Shown here: one piece after another, positions 18,321 through 28,827 of the stretch
Position numbering within the stretch: position 1 is the stretch's first letter
Layout: every line of letters begins with the position of its first letter
Assembly: GCA_016717145.1 (NCBI GenBank)
Contig: JADKGD010000034.1
Location: forward strand, 1-64,000
Source: Saprospiraceae bacterium
GTDB taxonomy: Bacteria; Bacteroidota; Bacteroidia; Chitinophagales; Saprospiraceae
Length of the DNA: 64,000 bases
Reading direction: 5' to 3'
Translations under genes and position numbers: made by a program
Notes under the pieces: model-generated
The model's database searches: none
Seen by the model: the letters and a program-made list of their open reading frames with translations, nothing else
What the model was told of the DNA's origin: nothing

Positions 18321-19712
18321 ATGAAGTATTTTATAAGGATCTCCGTGTTACTTTTTTTTATTTTCCACCATTTTGGTTGCAAAAATAAAAGTCATAGTTA
18401 TAAACCAACAACCACGATTATTGAAGGTCAGATTACATCACCCGAAGGACCTGTAGTTTCATTAAAAGGAATAAACGAAATAAAATCTACACTTGATCAG
18501 GCAGGTAATTTTTTATCCAGGCTGAACTTGATCAGTGGCATCTACACCTTGATTTTGCTGGTCAGCTTTGGCATGTATTTATCATTCCGGGCGATCGGAT
18601 TCAAATTACAGGAGACTACCGAAACATCGGAGGAGCTATATTCAAAGTAAGTCATAGTCTTGAAAACTAGTATCTTTTACAATATCATAAATTAATTGTG
18701 ACTTCCGGTCCTCAAGACTATGAGGCATTCTTTACACAAATCTAATCTGATTTTTTGACATCTTTAGACGACATAAATCAATTATTGATCAATGACATCC
18801 AGGAATTCCAAGAAAAACGGGCCTTTTGATGCCATATTCGGAGAGCTTATATCAAATGATGTTGTTTTGAAGCTGCCAACATGAAAATGAATTACCCTGA
18901 GTATTTTCAATACTTTAAGCCAGACAGTGTATTAGTTTTAAGCGATACGTACGATAGTTTTTTTCAAAATTTGGATACTGATCTTGAATCCAACCTATTT
19001 GTCCCTTCGTTCAGCGAGTTTTCGGCTTTGTACCTCGATTTCAAGACCAAACAAGATACGGCCAGTACCGATACGCCATTGATAATCCGAAAAATGGAAC
19101 ACGTAAGTCAGTTGTTTAATGAGGTAAAAGTTAAAAATTTTATATATCATCAATTGTTTTCCTCTACCATAGACCAGTCCATCAATGATGCTTCCTTAAT
19201 CATTGACAACTATCGCAAACTTCAAACCAATCCGGTTTATCTTGAAGAGGACATTAATACATATAATTCGTGGAGCCATCTGACAAAAGGAGAAAGTGCC
19301 TGATTTTACCTACGCTACGGTCAAAGGTAAAAAAACCGGTCTTTCAGACTTGAAAGGGAAAGTAGTTTATATTGATGTGTGGGCTACCTGGTGTGGCCCA
19401 TGTCTAAGAGAACTTCCAGCTTTAGAAAGACTGGAAGAAAGATTTAAAGATGATTCGAATATTGCTTTTGTAAGCGTTTCTGTTGATGCTGATAAAACTG
19501 CCTGGGCCAAAATGGTCAAGGATAAAAACATGGGTGGTATCCAGCTATATGCTGAAGGTGAATGGAATTCAAGCATCGTTACCGATTACAAAATAAATGG
19601 TATACCCAGATTTATCATCATAGGGAAAGACGGAAACATAGTCAACGCAAACGCTTCAAGGCCATCTTCCAAAGAAATCGTTTCAGAACTAAAAGACGCA
19701 TTAAAACAATAA
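18321..19712 (+). pseudogene. TlpA-family thiol-disulfide lipoprotein, heavily disrupted
   Basis: The N-terminal lipoprotein signal (MKYFIRISVLLFF...FGCKNK) and a DUF4369-like domain (after a one-base repair of the T6 run at 18509-18514: FFIQAELDQWHLHLDF...FIIPGDRIQI) are followed by a helical middle part and an intact thioredoxin domain with the WCGPC active site (VYIDVWATWCGPCLRELPAL, 19296-19712). The middle carries in-frame TAG near 18667 and TAA near 18743, and at least three more frame changes (about 18820, 18868 and 19303, the last one missing C before PDFTYATV). This may be true decay, or dense errors. Confidence 0.7.
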
Positions 19713-19747
19713 ATGGTAATGTCTTTAGTTCCAAACCAGTCCTACCA

Positions 19748-20341
19748 TGATCTTTACTAATTTAAAAAAAAATATAATTACCACTGATCTTGAGTTTGAT
19801 GTGATTTTCCCCTTCTGAATTGAAGGAATTCAAACATACATTTACCCCTGTTGATGTTTCTATACTTGCTGCGAGATATCTGGCCACTAATGAGGATTCA
19901 AAAATCCTGGATATCGGTTCAGGAGCAGGAAAATTTTGTTTGATCGGATCAGCTTGTTCTGAAGGTACTTTCACGGGCGTGGAGCAAACGAAAGAAATTC
20001 TGTGTAATTGCGGATGGTATTGTCATAAAATATAATCTGCCAATGTAACATTCATACACAGTAATATTACAGACGTTGTATTTTCAGATTTTACAGGATT
20101 TTATTTTTTTAATGCTTTTGATGAAAACAAACACATAGGGCATCGTATTGATGATGAAGCATTTCTTGGAAGAGATTTGTACGAAACCTATTCTAATTAT
20201 GTAAAAAAACAACTTAATACGATGCCAAAGGGCACAAAGCTGGTCACTTATTTCAGTTATTCAACCGAAGTCCCGGACAGTTACACACTAATGGAAAGTT
20301 CATTTGAAGGCAAACTTAAATATTGGGAAAAATTGGAGTGA
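19748..20341 (+). pseudogene. Class I SAM-dependent methyltransferase, frameshifted
   Basis: FKHTFTPVDVSILAARYLA is followed by the SAM-binding glycine loop ILDIGSGAGKFCLIG. The rest (NLPNVTFIHSNITDVVF, FNAFDENKHIGHRID) lies in other frames; three small indels near 19812, 19990 and 20043 restore a ~195-aa protein ending KYWEKLE. Substrate unknown. It is convergent with the prenyltransferase-like gene. Confidence 0.6.
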
Positions 20342-20448
20342 TGTTGAGGGAATATTGTATCAAATCAAACACCAGCTTGCAAAAAACAAATATTCGGCAA
20401 AAAGAAAAGCCAAAACTCATATAAAATCGGATACAGAATCCGGAAATG

Positions 20449-21327
20449 CTAAATTAACTTGTGAAGCTTGCACAACGAATGCACATGCCATGGGAATGAC
20501 AAAATCAACAGATACCAGTTTTGTGTGCTATAGGCCCAGATTATTGCAACCACGTAGGCAATGCTCACCATAAAAACGCCACATCTGAATGCCAGCTGCG
20601 GTGAATAAAGCAAGGCAAATGTTTTTATTTTGAAAACTTTGTCGCCAACCACATCCGGCAAATCCTTAAACCATGCTATCGCTATGCTGAATGCAAGTAC
20701 AAAACCTGTCAATGCAAACAATTCACCGGGAAGTTTTTCATTGATTAATGTAATGATGGAATACTTTTCTTCTGGTTGTGCTGTAAAAACAAAGTGAAGA
20801 TACATACCTAAATTCACCAATAATCCCCTGACCAAAGTTATTGACAACGCAGCCGGTAAATGATGTTTTTTCAACTGAATGGGTGGGACGGAATATGCTG
20901 CGCCTATTAAACAGATTACCAAAATCAAACATCCTAAAACAACACCTCAGTAAAAACCTAACAACAATGCCGCTGCAAGTGAAATCCAGACTATGACATG
21001 CGTGTCTCAAAGTGAGCGATCCGTCAGCAAGCGGCAATTTGGGTTTATTTATTTTGTCCAGATCGATATCAATAATTTGATTGAGTCCGACGACAAAACA
21101 TTGCAAGCTATTCCGGCAATTAAAGTGCCAATTAATAAGTCAAGATTACCTTCAAATCCTTTCCTTTTAGCGCAAGCATCCAGTGTAATGATACTCACTA
21201 TTGATCCAATAATCGTGTGTGGACGACCAAATCGCCATAAAGTTGTTAAAAAATCAATAAGTATCACTAGAGCTGATTTTGATGGTGGTAACAAATGTTG
21301 GAAAACTGAAATGCTGTTTAACTTCAA
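20449..21327 (-). pseudogene. UbiA prenyltransferase, homogentisate-prenyltransferase-like, disrupted
   Basis: Three frames reconstruct one membrane prenyltransferase. DFLTTLWRFGRPHTIIGSIV is followed by NQIIDIDLDKINKPKLPLADG, the first Asp-rich Mg-prenyl-diphosphate motif. After LTLRHA come shifted VWISLAAALLLGFY-stop-GVVLGC, AYSVPPIQLKKHHLPAAL, VRGLLVNLGMYLHF, and the second Asp motif WFKDLPDVVGDKVF. YSxPPIxLKxxxLPAAL and VRGLxVNLG recall homogentisate phytyl/prenyltransferases of the tocopherol/plastoquinone route. It needs two or more indels and has an in-frame TGA where Trp would fit. Confidence 0.65.
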
Positions 21328-22000
21328 TTAATGAAACATCATAAAAATGGTTGGAAAACATCTTTCTGTATTGGTTGACTGACTTGGATTTTAATATCGA
21401 AATATAACCATCAATTAATACTGTCAATAGATTAACAGGAAAAATATAAGTAAACAGCAATCTTTTCCATTCAAACGGTTTTATAAATGGTGTTAGGATG
21501 AATACCCCTGGTATGGAAGCAAAGGTCACAAGTACAAAATTTATAAAAGTTGGTTGTACAAGTTCTACAATCAAGAGATTGGAATTAGTTTGAAGGATTT
21601 TTGAAACTATGGCCAACTGTTGTTCTTTCTCAAAATGGTGAAAAGCATTATACATTGTAAAATACCTCTTATTATCAGGTTGCACATCAAGCACATCAAC
21701 AGTTTCCGTATTGTAATGTATGTCGGGATATGCGGGTATATTAAGCGGAAATTTGTCTGATAATACTGAAGACAAATTGTGTATATTTAATTTATGATGT
21801 ACATAAATTGCGGGGTAGCCGCTGCCGCTGCATAAATCTGTAATCTGCAATAATTTCAGCTTTGTCAAATCATTTTTTATGATACCCGGAATATTTCTAT
21901 ACAATCCGAATTTTGATACTAATATACCAATATTCTGCATCTGGAATCTGCGCAATAATGGCGGAAACCAATTAAAATCTTCCAATTCCTTTAAACTCAT
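21254..22000 (-). CDS. SAM-dependent methyltransferase with membrane segment
   Basis: 248 aa. The N-terminal half has a class I methyltransferase core (LLQITDLCSGSGYPAIYVHH for SAM binding, then YFTMYNAFHHFEKEQQ), and two hydrophobic segments follow (about residues 150-200). The end overlaps the prenyltransferase-like gene by ~70 bp. The pairing suggests methylation of a prenylated aromatic ring or other membrane lipid; this is inference from context. Confidence 0.65.
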   Translation of the reverse strand: MSLKELEDFNWFPPLLRRFQMQNIGILVSKFGLYRNIPGIIKNDLTKLKLLQITDLCSGSGYPAIYVHHKLNIHNLSSVLSDKFPLNIPAYPDIHYNTETVDVLDVQPDNKRYFTMYNAFHHFEKEQQLAIVSKILQTNSNLLIVELVQPTFINFVLVTFASIPGVFILTPFIKPFEWKRLLFTYIFPVNLLTVLIDGYISILKSKSVNQYRKMFSNHFYDVSLIEVKQHFSFPTFVTTIKISSSDTY

Positions 22001-22102
22001 TTTTCCGGTTTAAACGCGTATGTCAAGTGTTGATCCTCCTTATAACTTGATTTTCATCAAATAGTTTCTAGTTTTTTTCTACGATCTTAAAGTACAATGA
22101 AG

Positions 22103-22175
22103 TCGGGACGACTGGATTCGAACCAGCGACCTCTAGCACCCCATGCTAGTACGCTACCAACTGCGCTACGTCCCG
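22103..22175 (-). tRNA. tRNA-Pro (GGG)
   Basis: Minus-strand cloverleaf: acceptor CGGGACG/CGTCCCG, D arm GCGC with AGTTGGTA, anticodon stem CTAGC/GCTAG with loop ATGGGGT (anticodon GGG), T loop TTCGAAT, discriminator A, no CCA. Confidence 0.93.
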
Positions 22176-22502
22176 AAACGTGCACAAAATAATAATTATT
22201 TTGAAAAAATTGCTGTTTCAGTTTACGAATGAAAAAATTATAATTCATTGACTCATCTTAAGTACAATTCAACATTTTATTAAAGGTCTCTAGCTATAAT
22301 TTAATAAAAATGAATGCTTTGCTTAAAAAATATTCATCAATTAATAGGTGTTAAATGACATTTGATGCAAAATATAAGTACAAAAAACATAAAATTGACT
22401 TAGTATACAAGTAAATACCTTTTATTTGCACACTTTATATTATACGACATAAACCAAGTCACATTTGTAGTAGAAAACCATATTAAAATTTAACATTAAC
22501 AC
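22176..22502. other. Intergenic, no gene seen
   Basis: A+T-rich DNA between tRNA-Pro and the CotH gene. It probably holds the promoter of the latter (a cacatttg box near 22461-22468), but I cannot place a full promoter. Confidence 0.4.
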
Positions 22503-24841
22503 ATGAAATCATTAGCCCAAATCCATATTTTTTATTATTTGTGCTAACCGCAACCGGACAGTCGTTGCCACAACAATGGCACAAATACAATAACGGGCAT
22601 GCCATGAAAGCCGGTGATCTGCCTTCAGAAGGTTTTTATAGTGAAAGCAAAATGGAAGAAATAAGACTTTATTTCGGCCAAACGAATTACTGGAACTTAT
22701 TGACACAAAACTACAATTCCAAGACAGATATTCTCAGTAAAATGACTTATGGCGGTCAAACTTATGATAGTATCGGCGTACGGTTTAAAGGCCAAACGTC
22801 CTATTTTATGAATACCTCTCAAAAAAAGTCATTTAACATTTCCATGGATTATATCAAAGATGGTCAGGAAATTGATGGGTATAAATCATTAAATCTTAAT
22901 AATTCGTGGACAGACCCTTCATTCATGAGGGAAGTTGTTTATTACAATCTTATCAGAAACCATACACCCGCCGCTAAAGCAAATTTCGTAAGATTATTCA
23001 TCAATGATATCGATTGGGGTGTGTATCAAAACGTGGAACAACTCAATAAAGATTTCCTGCAGGAATGGTACACAGACAATGATGGTGTAAATATACGTGC
23101 TGATGTACCTGATGGTAGTTCGAGCGGCCCTGGCGGTGGCGGAGGCGGAATGGGTGGAATGTGGGGTGACGGTACAGCAGCGTTAAATTATCTGGGAACA
23201 GACACTGCCAAATATCAAAAATATTACACGCTTAAAAGTTCGGGTGTCAGTGATCCATGGCAACAATTAATAAAAGCTTGCGACATACTTCAAAATACAC
23301 CTTCAACAAATCTGGAAAGCATAGCTCCTCAATACTTTGATATCGACAAAATATTATGGCATTTGGCCAGCGAAATAGCATTTTCAGATGACGACAGCTA
23401 TGTGTTTAAAGGGAAGATGGATTATTATCTTTATCAGGATGCAGCAACAGGTAGATGGGCAACTTATGACTACGATGCCAACAGTACCATGGAGACTGCC
23501 CATGTATCGTGGTCACCATTTTACAATGAAACAAAAACAAATTACCCCTTACTCAATAAAATATTGGCTGTTCCTGCTTTCAGACAGCGATATCTGGCGC
23601 ATTTGCGTACCATCATTTCTGAATTATTTGATGAAACAAAAGTCAATGCCTTGATTGATACATATGATGCACAAATTAAAGTTGCCGTATTTGCAGATAT
23701 CAAGAAACCTACGTCAAATAATGCCTATACTAACGAATTGAAGACCTTAAAAAATTTCATAAAAGACAGAAAAGTTTTTTTACTTAACAATACAGAGGTA
23801 AAGACTGTTAGTCCGGAGATATCAGATGTTGCGTATAATGTGGATGGTATTCAATGGGCTAAAATAAATCCTCAGGATGATGTTTTAATAACCGCTAAAG
23901 TCCATTTTTCTGGAGGACTCCATCAGGTAAATATTCATTTTGGAACCGGGTTTTCCGGCCTTTACCAAAGTATGGCAATGTACGATGATGGGACAAATGG
24001 TGATGTATTGGCTTCGGATGGCTTGTACAGTGCTATTCTACCTACTTACGGTGCTGGTACCCTGGTTAAATATTATGTAGAAGCCATTGGCAATGATGTG
24101 GCCAAAACAAGGGCCTATTTTCCAAAGGGGGCAGAACATGATGTAATGATATATGACATTGAAGCTGACGTTGCATCGGCCAGAACTGTAGTCATCAATG
24201 AATTTATGGCTTCCAATACCGGAATCATAAAAGATGAAAATGACGAGACAGAAGATTGGATTGAATTCTACAATACAACGTCCGATGACATCAACATGTC
24301 AGGTTATAACCTTACGGACAATGTGGATAATCTGACTAAATTTACGTTTGCTGAAAATACCATACTAAAAGCAAACAGTTATTTAATAATCTGGGCTGAT
24401 GAAGACCAGACTCAAGGAAGTAATCATGCCAATTTTAAGTTATCTGCCAGTGGCGAGTCTATCATTTTATTGGACCAAAACTTAGTGATACTTGATGAAG
24501 TAACTTTTGGTCAGCAAACAACCAATAAATCATCGGCCAGAAAGCCAAACGGCACTGGAAATTTTGTCATTGGAGATCATACATTTAATGTCAATAATGA
24601 CGGCCCAACTCAAACTTTAGATACCGGTTATGATTCCTTTACCGTACATCCCAATCCTGCCAGTAACTATATTGTAGTTAATGGTCCAATTGCCCCTATT
24701 GAATTGTATAATCTTCAATCAAAGCTTGTAATGATCGCAACTCAGCCAAAAACCAACACAATAGATATATCCAACTTACCTAATGGGATGTATATTATAA
24801 AATGTGGACCTGCAACCAAAAAACTTATCATAATGAAATAA
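22503..24841 (+). CDS. Secreted CotH-family protein with lamin-tail domain and T9SS tail
   Basis: About 779 aa. ATG 22503 gives a signal peptide once one base is restored near 22519-22524 (MKSLAQIPYFLLFVLTATGQS). A CotH kinase-like domain follows (VRFKGQTSYF..., SLNLNNSWTDPSFMREVVYY, YQNVEQLNKDFL, WATYDYDANST), interrupted by a Gly/Met-rich loop (SSGPGGGGGGMGGMW). Next are a chitobiase/Ig-like region, a lamin-tail (LTD) domain (VVINEFMASN...EDWIEFYN) and a T9SS type A sorting tail (HPNPASNYIVV...NGMYIIKCG). CotH proteins are atypical protein kinases or spore/surface proteins; here a cell-surface or released protein. Confidence 0.85.
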
Positions 24842-24901
24842 GAGGACCCAACTTTGCAACATTATTTCCTGTTGAATCGTTTTAAATTCAAAATAAGGTC
24901 A

Positions 24902-25537
24902 ATGCCCTTGAAAGTAATATTTTTAGGTTTTATTTGTTCTCTTGCAATTAATGCTGATTGTCAGAGTCATTATTTGCTGGATAATTTCAAAGCATATAAA
25001 GAATCAAACAGGGTTGTATTAAATTGGACTGTTAAGAAGGGTAATACTTGTAGCGGTACCGGTATTCTGAGATCAACGGATAATATTAACTTTGAAGTCA
25101 TTGGTGAGATAAGTGGCATCTGCGGCAGTCAGGAAACAGCAAAATCATATTCATTTATTGACGAAAATCCCGTAAAAAATAAAATAAACTACTATGTGCT
25201 GGAACTGGGATTTTCGGGAAAAACCGAACCTTCTTTAGCTATTAAATACCTTGATGTGTCAACTAATGGGTATTTACTCTATCCAAATCCTATTGATGAT
25301 ATTGGTTACCTCTATTTTAACAATGTAAATAATAGTAAACATACACTACGAATTAATGATGCTTCAGGAAAATATTATCCCACTTATACTACAAATAGTG
25401 ACGTATTTACTTTAATATTTCCTACAAACCCTGATTACTTACCATCTCATATTATATATTGGCAGTCACTTTTAGTTTTTACCATATTAAATGAATCAGG
25501 AGAAATCGTTGCCTCAGGAAAATTTATAAAAAAATAA
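24902..25537 (+). CDS. Secreted protein with T9SS-like C-terminal domain
   Basis: 211 aa from MPLKVIFLGFICSL, a signal peptide ending near INADCQS. One fibronectin-like beta domain (VVLNWTVKKGN...FEVIGEI...YSFIDENP..INYYVLEL) is followed by a sorting-domain start YPNPIDDIGYL. The C-terminal part has extra loops compared with usual tails. It follows the CotH gene by 60 bp and is probably co-exported. Confidence 0.7.
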   Translation: MPLKVIFLGFICSLAINADCQSHYLLDNFKAYKESNRVVLNWTVKKGNTCSGTGILRSTDNINFEVIGEISGICGSQETAKSYSFIDENPVKNKINYYVLELGFSGKTEPSLAIKYLDVSTNGYLLYPNPIDDIGYLYFNNVNNSKHTLRINDASGKYYPTYTTNSDVFTLIFPTNPDYLPSHIIYWQSLLVFTILNESGEIVASGKFIKK

Positions 25538-25649
25538 GCCCTTATTGTACTTGCCCGATAATTTGGAAATAGAAGCGCAAATGTCTGCATCTGTTTCTTT
25601 AGATTTGTCACTTACATTGCAGATGATTTCTGAATAAACTATATTTCTA

Positions 25650-25657
25650 TATCTTTG
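25650..25657 (+). promoter_or_regulatory. Candidate -7 box TATCTTTG before the CAAX protease
   Basis: Matches TAnnTTTG, 20 bases before the first usable start codon of the next gene. The -33 element is not clear. Confidence 0.4.
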
Positions 25658-25676
25658 CAATGTCAACCTAAACAAA

Positions 25677-26558
25677 TTGCAAAATAATTTCTATTTTAAA
25701 ATACTTTCACTCATTGCCATCCTGATCGGAGGCTTATTATGTAGTGATCTAATGCTAAAGGCATTGGCTTATTTAAATGGTATCACCATTTCTTCAGAAA
25801 AAGAGTTGATAGCATTACTTATCGATGGCAGACATTCAGCTATGGTCAAGGGCTTTGTTACTACAAGTCATTTGCTTGTTTTTACCATTTGCCCGTTGAT
25901 TTTTTTATCTATTTTTTATAAACATAATATTAAAACACATTTAAAATTAAGTCATTTTAATCCTGTGTTTATGTTACTCTTTCCCCTTGCATTATTTTCT
26001 TTATTTCCACTAATAGCATACATCACGTTTTACATTGATCAAATCGATTTTCCGGATTATATGGAAAATATAGACAAGGATTCCATCAATGGTATGTTAC
26101 AGCTCCTTAAGATGGACTCCCTGAGTGACTTACTTGTCAATTTGTTTATGGTCGGTCTTTTGCCTGGAATAGGCGAAGAATTATTATTTAGAGGTGTCAT
26201 CCAGAATGAGCTTATCGCAAAATTTAAAAAGCCGCACACAGCCATATGGATTACAGCCATACTTTTCAGCGCCTTCCATTTTCAAATTGCGGGCTTTTTA
26301 CCAAAAATGATGATTGGCCTTGTCCTGGGTTATGCATATCACTTATCAGGCAGTCTGTTTTTACCTATTTTTATACACGCCCTAAATAATAGTTTTGCCA
26401 CCGTAGCGCTTTTTTTTGCCGGTGGCAAAATGGAAGATGAAGCTATACCCAGAGAAAATATACCGATAGCGACAGTGTTGTTATCTACCATAATTTGTGG
26501 CTTACTGATGTATAATATTTATACCATTGCTAAAAAAGATATCATGCCCAATGAATAA
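25677..26558 (+). CDS. CPBP/CAAX-type intramembrane protease
   Basis: About 293 aa with eight hydrophobic segments. The Abi/CPBP motifs are present: EE-xxx-R (GIGEELLFRGVIQNEL), FxxxH (FSAFHFQIAGF) and HALNNSFA. The start is uncertain: the open frame begins at a TTG with no ATG before residue ~30. It overlaps cdsA by 8 bases (ATGAATAA), so translation is coupled. Likely a membrane glutamic protease of unknown target. Confidence 0.85.
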   Translation: MQNNFYFKILSLIAILIGGLLCSDLMLKALAYLNGITISSEKELIALLIDGRHSAMVKGFVTTSHLLVFTICPLIFLSIFYKHNIKTHLKLSHFNPVFMLLFPLALFSLFPLIAYITFYIDQIDFPDYMENIDKDSINGMLQLLKMDSLSDLLVNLFMVGLLPGIGEELLFRGVIQNELIAKFKKPHTAIWITAILFSAFHFQIAGFLPKMMIGLVLGYAYHLSGSLFLPIFIHALNNSFATVALFFAGGKMEDEAIPRENIPIATVLLSTIICGLLMYNIYTIAKKDIMPNE

Positions 26559-27366
26559 AAATCAAGTCCTGAAACAAAGGTCGATTACAGCTGTCATCTT
26601 TGGAGTTATTGTAATATTATTGTTGGTGTCGGGCAAATTTCCTTCTATTTTTTTGCTTGTCACGATTGCTTTGATGTGCACATTTGAATATGGAAAAATG
26701 ATTTTTCCCACTAAAATAAACAAAATAATGCCGCTCCTGGGAGCCACTTTTTTAGTCCTTATTACAGCTATCGTTGTCAATCCTGCTTCTGAATATTTTT
26801 TATGGTTAACTGTACTTAGTGCACTTGCTATGGTAACGGGCATAGTAAATATGTTTTTTCCTTTTATCAACCATCACAAAAATTATTTACTGGTTTCAGC
26901 ATTATATTTTGGTCTGCCGGTGGGACTATTTATATCATTTATCTACCATAGCCCCACATTCCCCAAATATCTGAACATCATATTGATTTCGCTGATTTGG
27001 GTAAATGATTCATTTGCATATATATTCGGATCTAGGCTGGGAAAAAACAAGATGTTTGAACGTATTTCGCCTAAAAAAACCTGGGAAGGATTTATTGGAG
27101 GCGGCATGTGTACCCTGATAGCTGCATATTTTGTTGACCAAAACTACAATGAATTTACGGTTACATTTTGGATGATAACCGCCTTGATTGTTTGGGTTAT
27201 CGGTACGCTTGGTGATTTTGTTGAATCGTCCGTAAAGCGCAATCTAGGTGTCAAAGACTCAGGAACTATCCTACCCGGACATGGAGGAATTTTAGATAGA
27301 TTCGATAGTTTTATATATATTCTGCCATTTATATTACTTTTGCTGCTTAATTCCTATCAAGCATAA
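26551..27366 (+). CDS. cdsA: Phosphatidate cytidylyltransferase
   Basis: 271 aa, about eight membrane helices. It makes CDP-diacylglycerol from phosphatidate and CTP. The C-terminal signature is intact: WVNDSFAYIFGSRLGKN, SPKKTWEGFIGG and GDFVESSVKRNLGVKDSG...GHGGILDRFDS. The start ATG lies within the end of the CAAX protease gene. psd follows 28 bp later, so this is a phospholipid-synthesis operon. Confidence 0.95.
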   Translation: MNKNQVLKQRSITAVIFGVIVILLLVSGKFPSIFLLVTIALMCTFEYGKMIFPTKINKIMPLLGATFLVLITAIVVNPASEYFLWLTVLSALAMVTGIVNMFFPFINHHKNYLLVSALYFGLPVGLFISFIYHSPTFPKYLNIILISLIWVNDSFAYIFGSRLGKNKMFERISPKKTWEGFIGGGMCTLIAAYFVDQNYNEFTVTFWMITALIVWVIGTLGDFVESSVKRNLGVKDSGTILPGHGGILDRFDSFIYILPFILLLLLNSYQA

Positions 27367-27394
27367 ACATACGATTGGAAAATAATTAAAATTT

Positions 27395-28042
27395 ATGACC
27401 ATACACAAGGAAGGATACCCGACATTACTTTTGTTTTTTATTGTATTGAGTATAATAAATTCAACAGTTTATTATCTGTTTAATCCATTTTCAACAGCAA
27501 CGATATTATTAAGTATCGTATTTTATTTATTTTTAATATCTTTTTTCAGAAAACCTGATCGTAGCGTCACAATTCCCGACAATAGTCTTTTATTATCTCC
27601 TTGTGATGGAAAAGTTGTGGTTATTGAAAAAGTATTTGAACCCGAATATTTAAAGAGTGATTGTATACAAGTTTCCATTTTTATGTCACCGCTTAATGTA
27701 CACATAAACTGGTTCCCTACGGATGCTAATGTCATTTATTCAAAATATCATCCCGGCAAATATCTTGCTGCCTGGAATCCAAAAGCATCTACTGAAAACG
27801 AAAGAACTACAGTTTGTTACGAGACAAACAACAAAAAAATACTTTTAAGACAGGTTGCCGGTGCTTTGGCAAGAAGAATAGTGTGTTATGCTGTATCCGG
27901 TAAAATGTTCAAACAGGGAGATGAAATGGGCTTTATTAAATTTGGTTCGAGGGTGGATCTCTATCTGCCTTTGGATACAGACATTAAAGTAAATATTGGG
28001 GATAAGGTAGCTGGCAACAGGTCAGAAATAGCGACAATATAA
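27395..28042 (+). CDS. psd: Phosphatidylserine decarboxylase proenzyme (short type)
   Basis: 215 aa with an N-terminal hydrophobic hairpin. It converts phosphatidylserine to phosphatidylethanolamine. Motifs: SPCDGKVV, IFMSPLNVHINW, GALARRIV and the self-cleavage site FGSRVDLYLP (Gly-Ser forms the pyruvoyl group). This is the short form common in Bacteroidota and archaea. It is the third gene of the CAAX-cdsA-psd run. Confidence 0.93.
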   Translation: MTIHKEGYPTLLLFFIVLSIINSTVYYLFNPFSTATILLSIVFYLFLISFFRKPDRSVTIPDNSLLLSPCDGKVVVIEKVFEPEYLKSDCIQVSIFMSPLNVHINWFPTDANVIYSKYHPGKYLAAWNPKASTENERTTVCYETNNKKILLRQVAGALARRIVCYAVSGKMFKQGDEMGFIKFGSRVDLYLPLDTDIKVNIGDKVAGNRSEIATI

Positions 28043-28083
28043 TGCCCGATTTGATTATAAAGTAATTTTTATGAATCTAAGGC

Positions 28084-28123
28084 TTTATTTGAATACATAA
28101 AGTACTTTATGTATTCAAATAAA
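28084..28123. repeat. 40-bp perfect palindrome
   Basis: TTTATTTGAATACATAAAGT is followed directly by its reverse complement. It lies ~40 bp past psd and ~190 bp before the nos-cluster cytochrome. It could be a stem-loop terminator-like structure or a regulator site; there is no G+C-rich stem or clear T run. Confidence 0.85.
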
Positions 28124-28315
28124 CTAATGCAGCTACCGTCTTAGTATGTAAAAACAAATTTTTTTATTCGCTAACTTTAATAATATTTACTTATTGTTAT
28201 TTTTATAAATTCTTCATTTTCAAGATTCAATTCTCGTATATCAACTTTATGACCACAGTCATAAATGATTTTTATTTTAAGCCCCACCTTTGCTTTAAAT
28301 AAAAATCAATTTATA

Positions 28316-28804
28316 ATGAGAAACATTCATATCCTATTAACTTTTACTCTTTTTATTTTTATTGTTGCCTGCGGTGGCAGCGACAAGAAGTCTGCAGAAA
28401 CGACATCTGCAACACCGGCAACTGAGACCAAATCCTCAGAACCGGCAAGTTATGATCCAACCAGAGGCGAAGGAAAGTTTACAGCTGAAAATGTTAAGAT
28501 TGATCCAAAACTAGATACGGGAATGGCTGATGCCGGCGAAAAAATTGCAAGCGTTAAATGTACGTCATGCCACAAGATGAGTGCTGAAAAACTGGTTGGT
28601 CCGGGATGGAAAGGCGTGACAGAAAGAAAAACTGCGCACTGGATTATGAACTTTATCACAAACCCTGACCCCATGATTGACAAGGACCCTGAACTTCAGG
28701 CTCAACTTGAATTGTGTTTGGTCAGAATGCCAAATCAAAGTCTGGCTGACAATGATGCGAGACATATAGTAGAGTTTATGCGTAAAAATGATGGCATTAA
28801 ATAA
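28316..28804 (+). CDS. Monoheme cytochrome c lipoprotein of the nos cluster
   Basis: 162 aa from MRNIHILLTF, with a lipoprotein signal (FIVACGGS), a Ser/Thr/Glu-rich linker, and one cytochrome c domain with heme site CTSCH and distal Met (RMPNQSL). It lies 23 bp before nosZ, so it is probably the electron donor to N2O reductase or the link from the quinol side. Typical for clade II nos clusters of Bacteroidota. Confidence 0.85.
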   Translation: MRNIHILLTFTLFIFIVACGGSDKKSAETTSATPATETKSSEPASYDPTRGEGKFTAENVKIDPKLDTGMADAGEKIASVKCTSCHKMSAEKLVGPGWKGVTERKTAHWIMNFITNPDPMIDKDPELQAQLELCLVRMPNQSLADNDARHIVEFMRKNDGIK

Positions 28805-28827
28805 TTATAAAAACAAATACTAATATA

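Noticed and set aside
20984..21331. Plus-strand frame (MTCVSQSERS...)
   Set aside because: Antisense to the prenyltransferase-like gene; composition and lack of domains mark it as a shadow.
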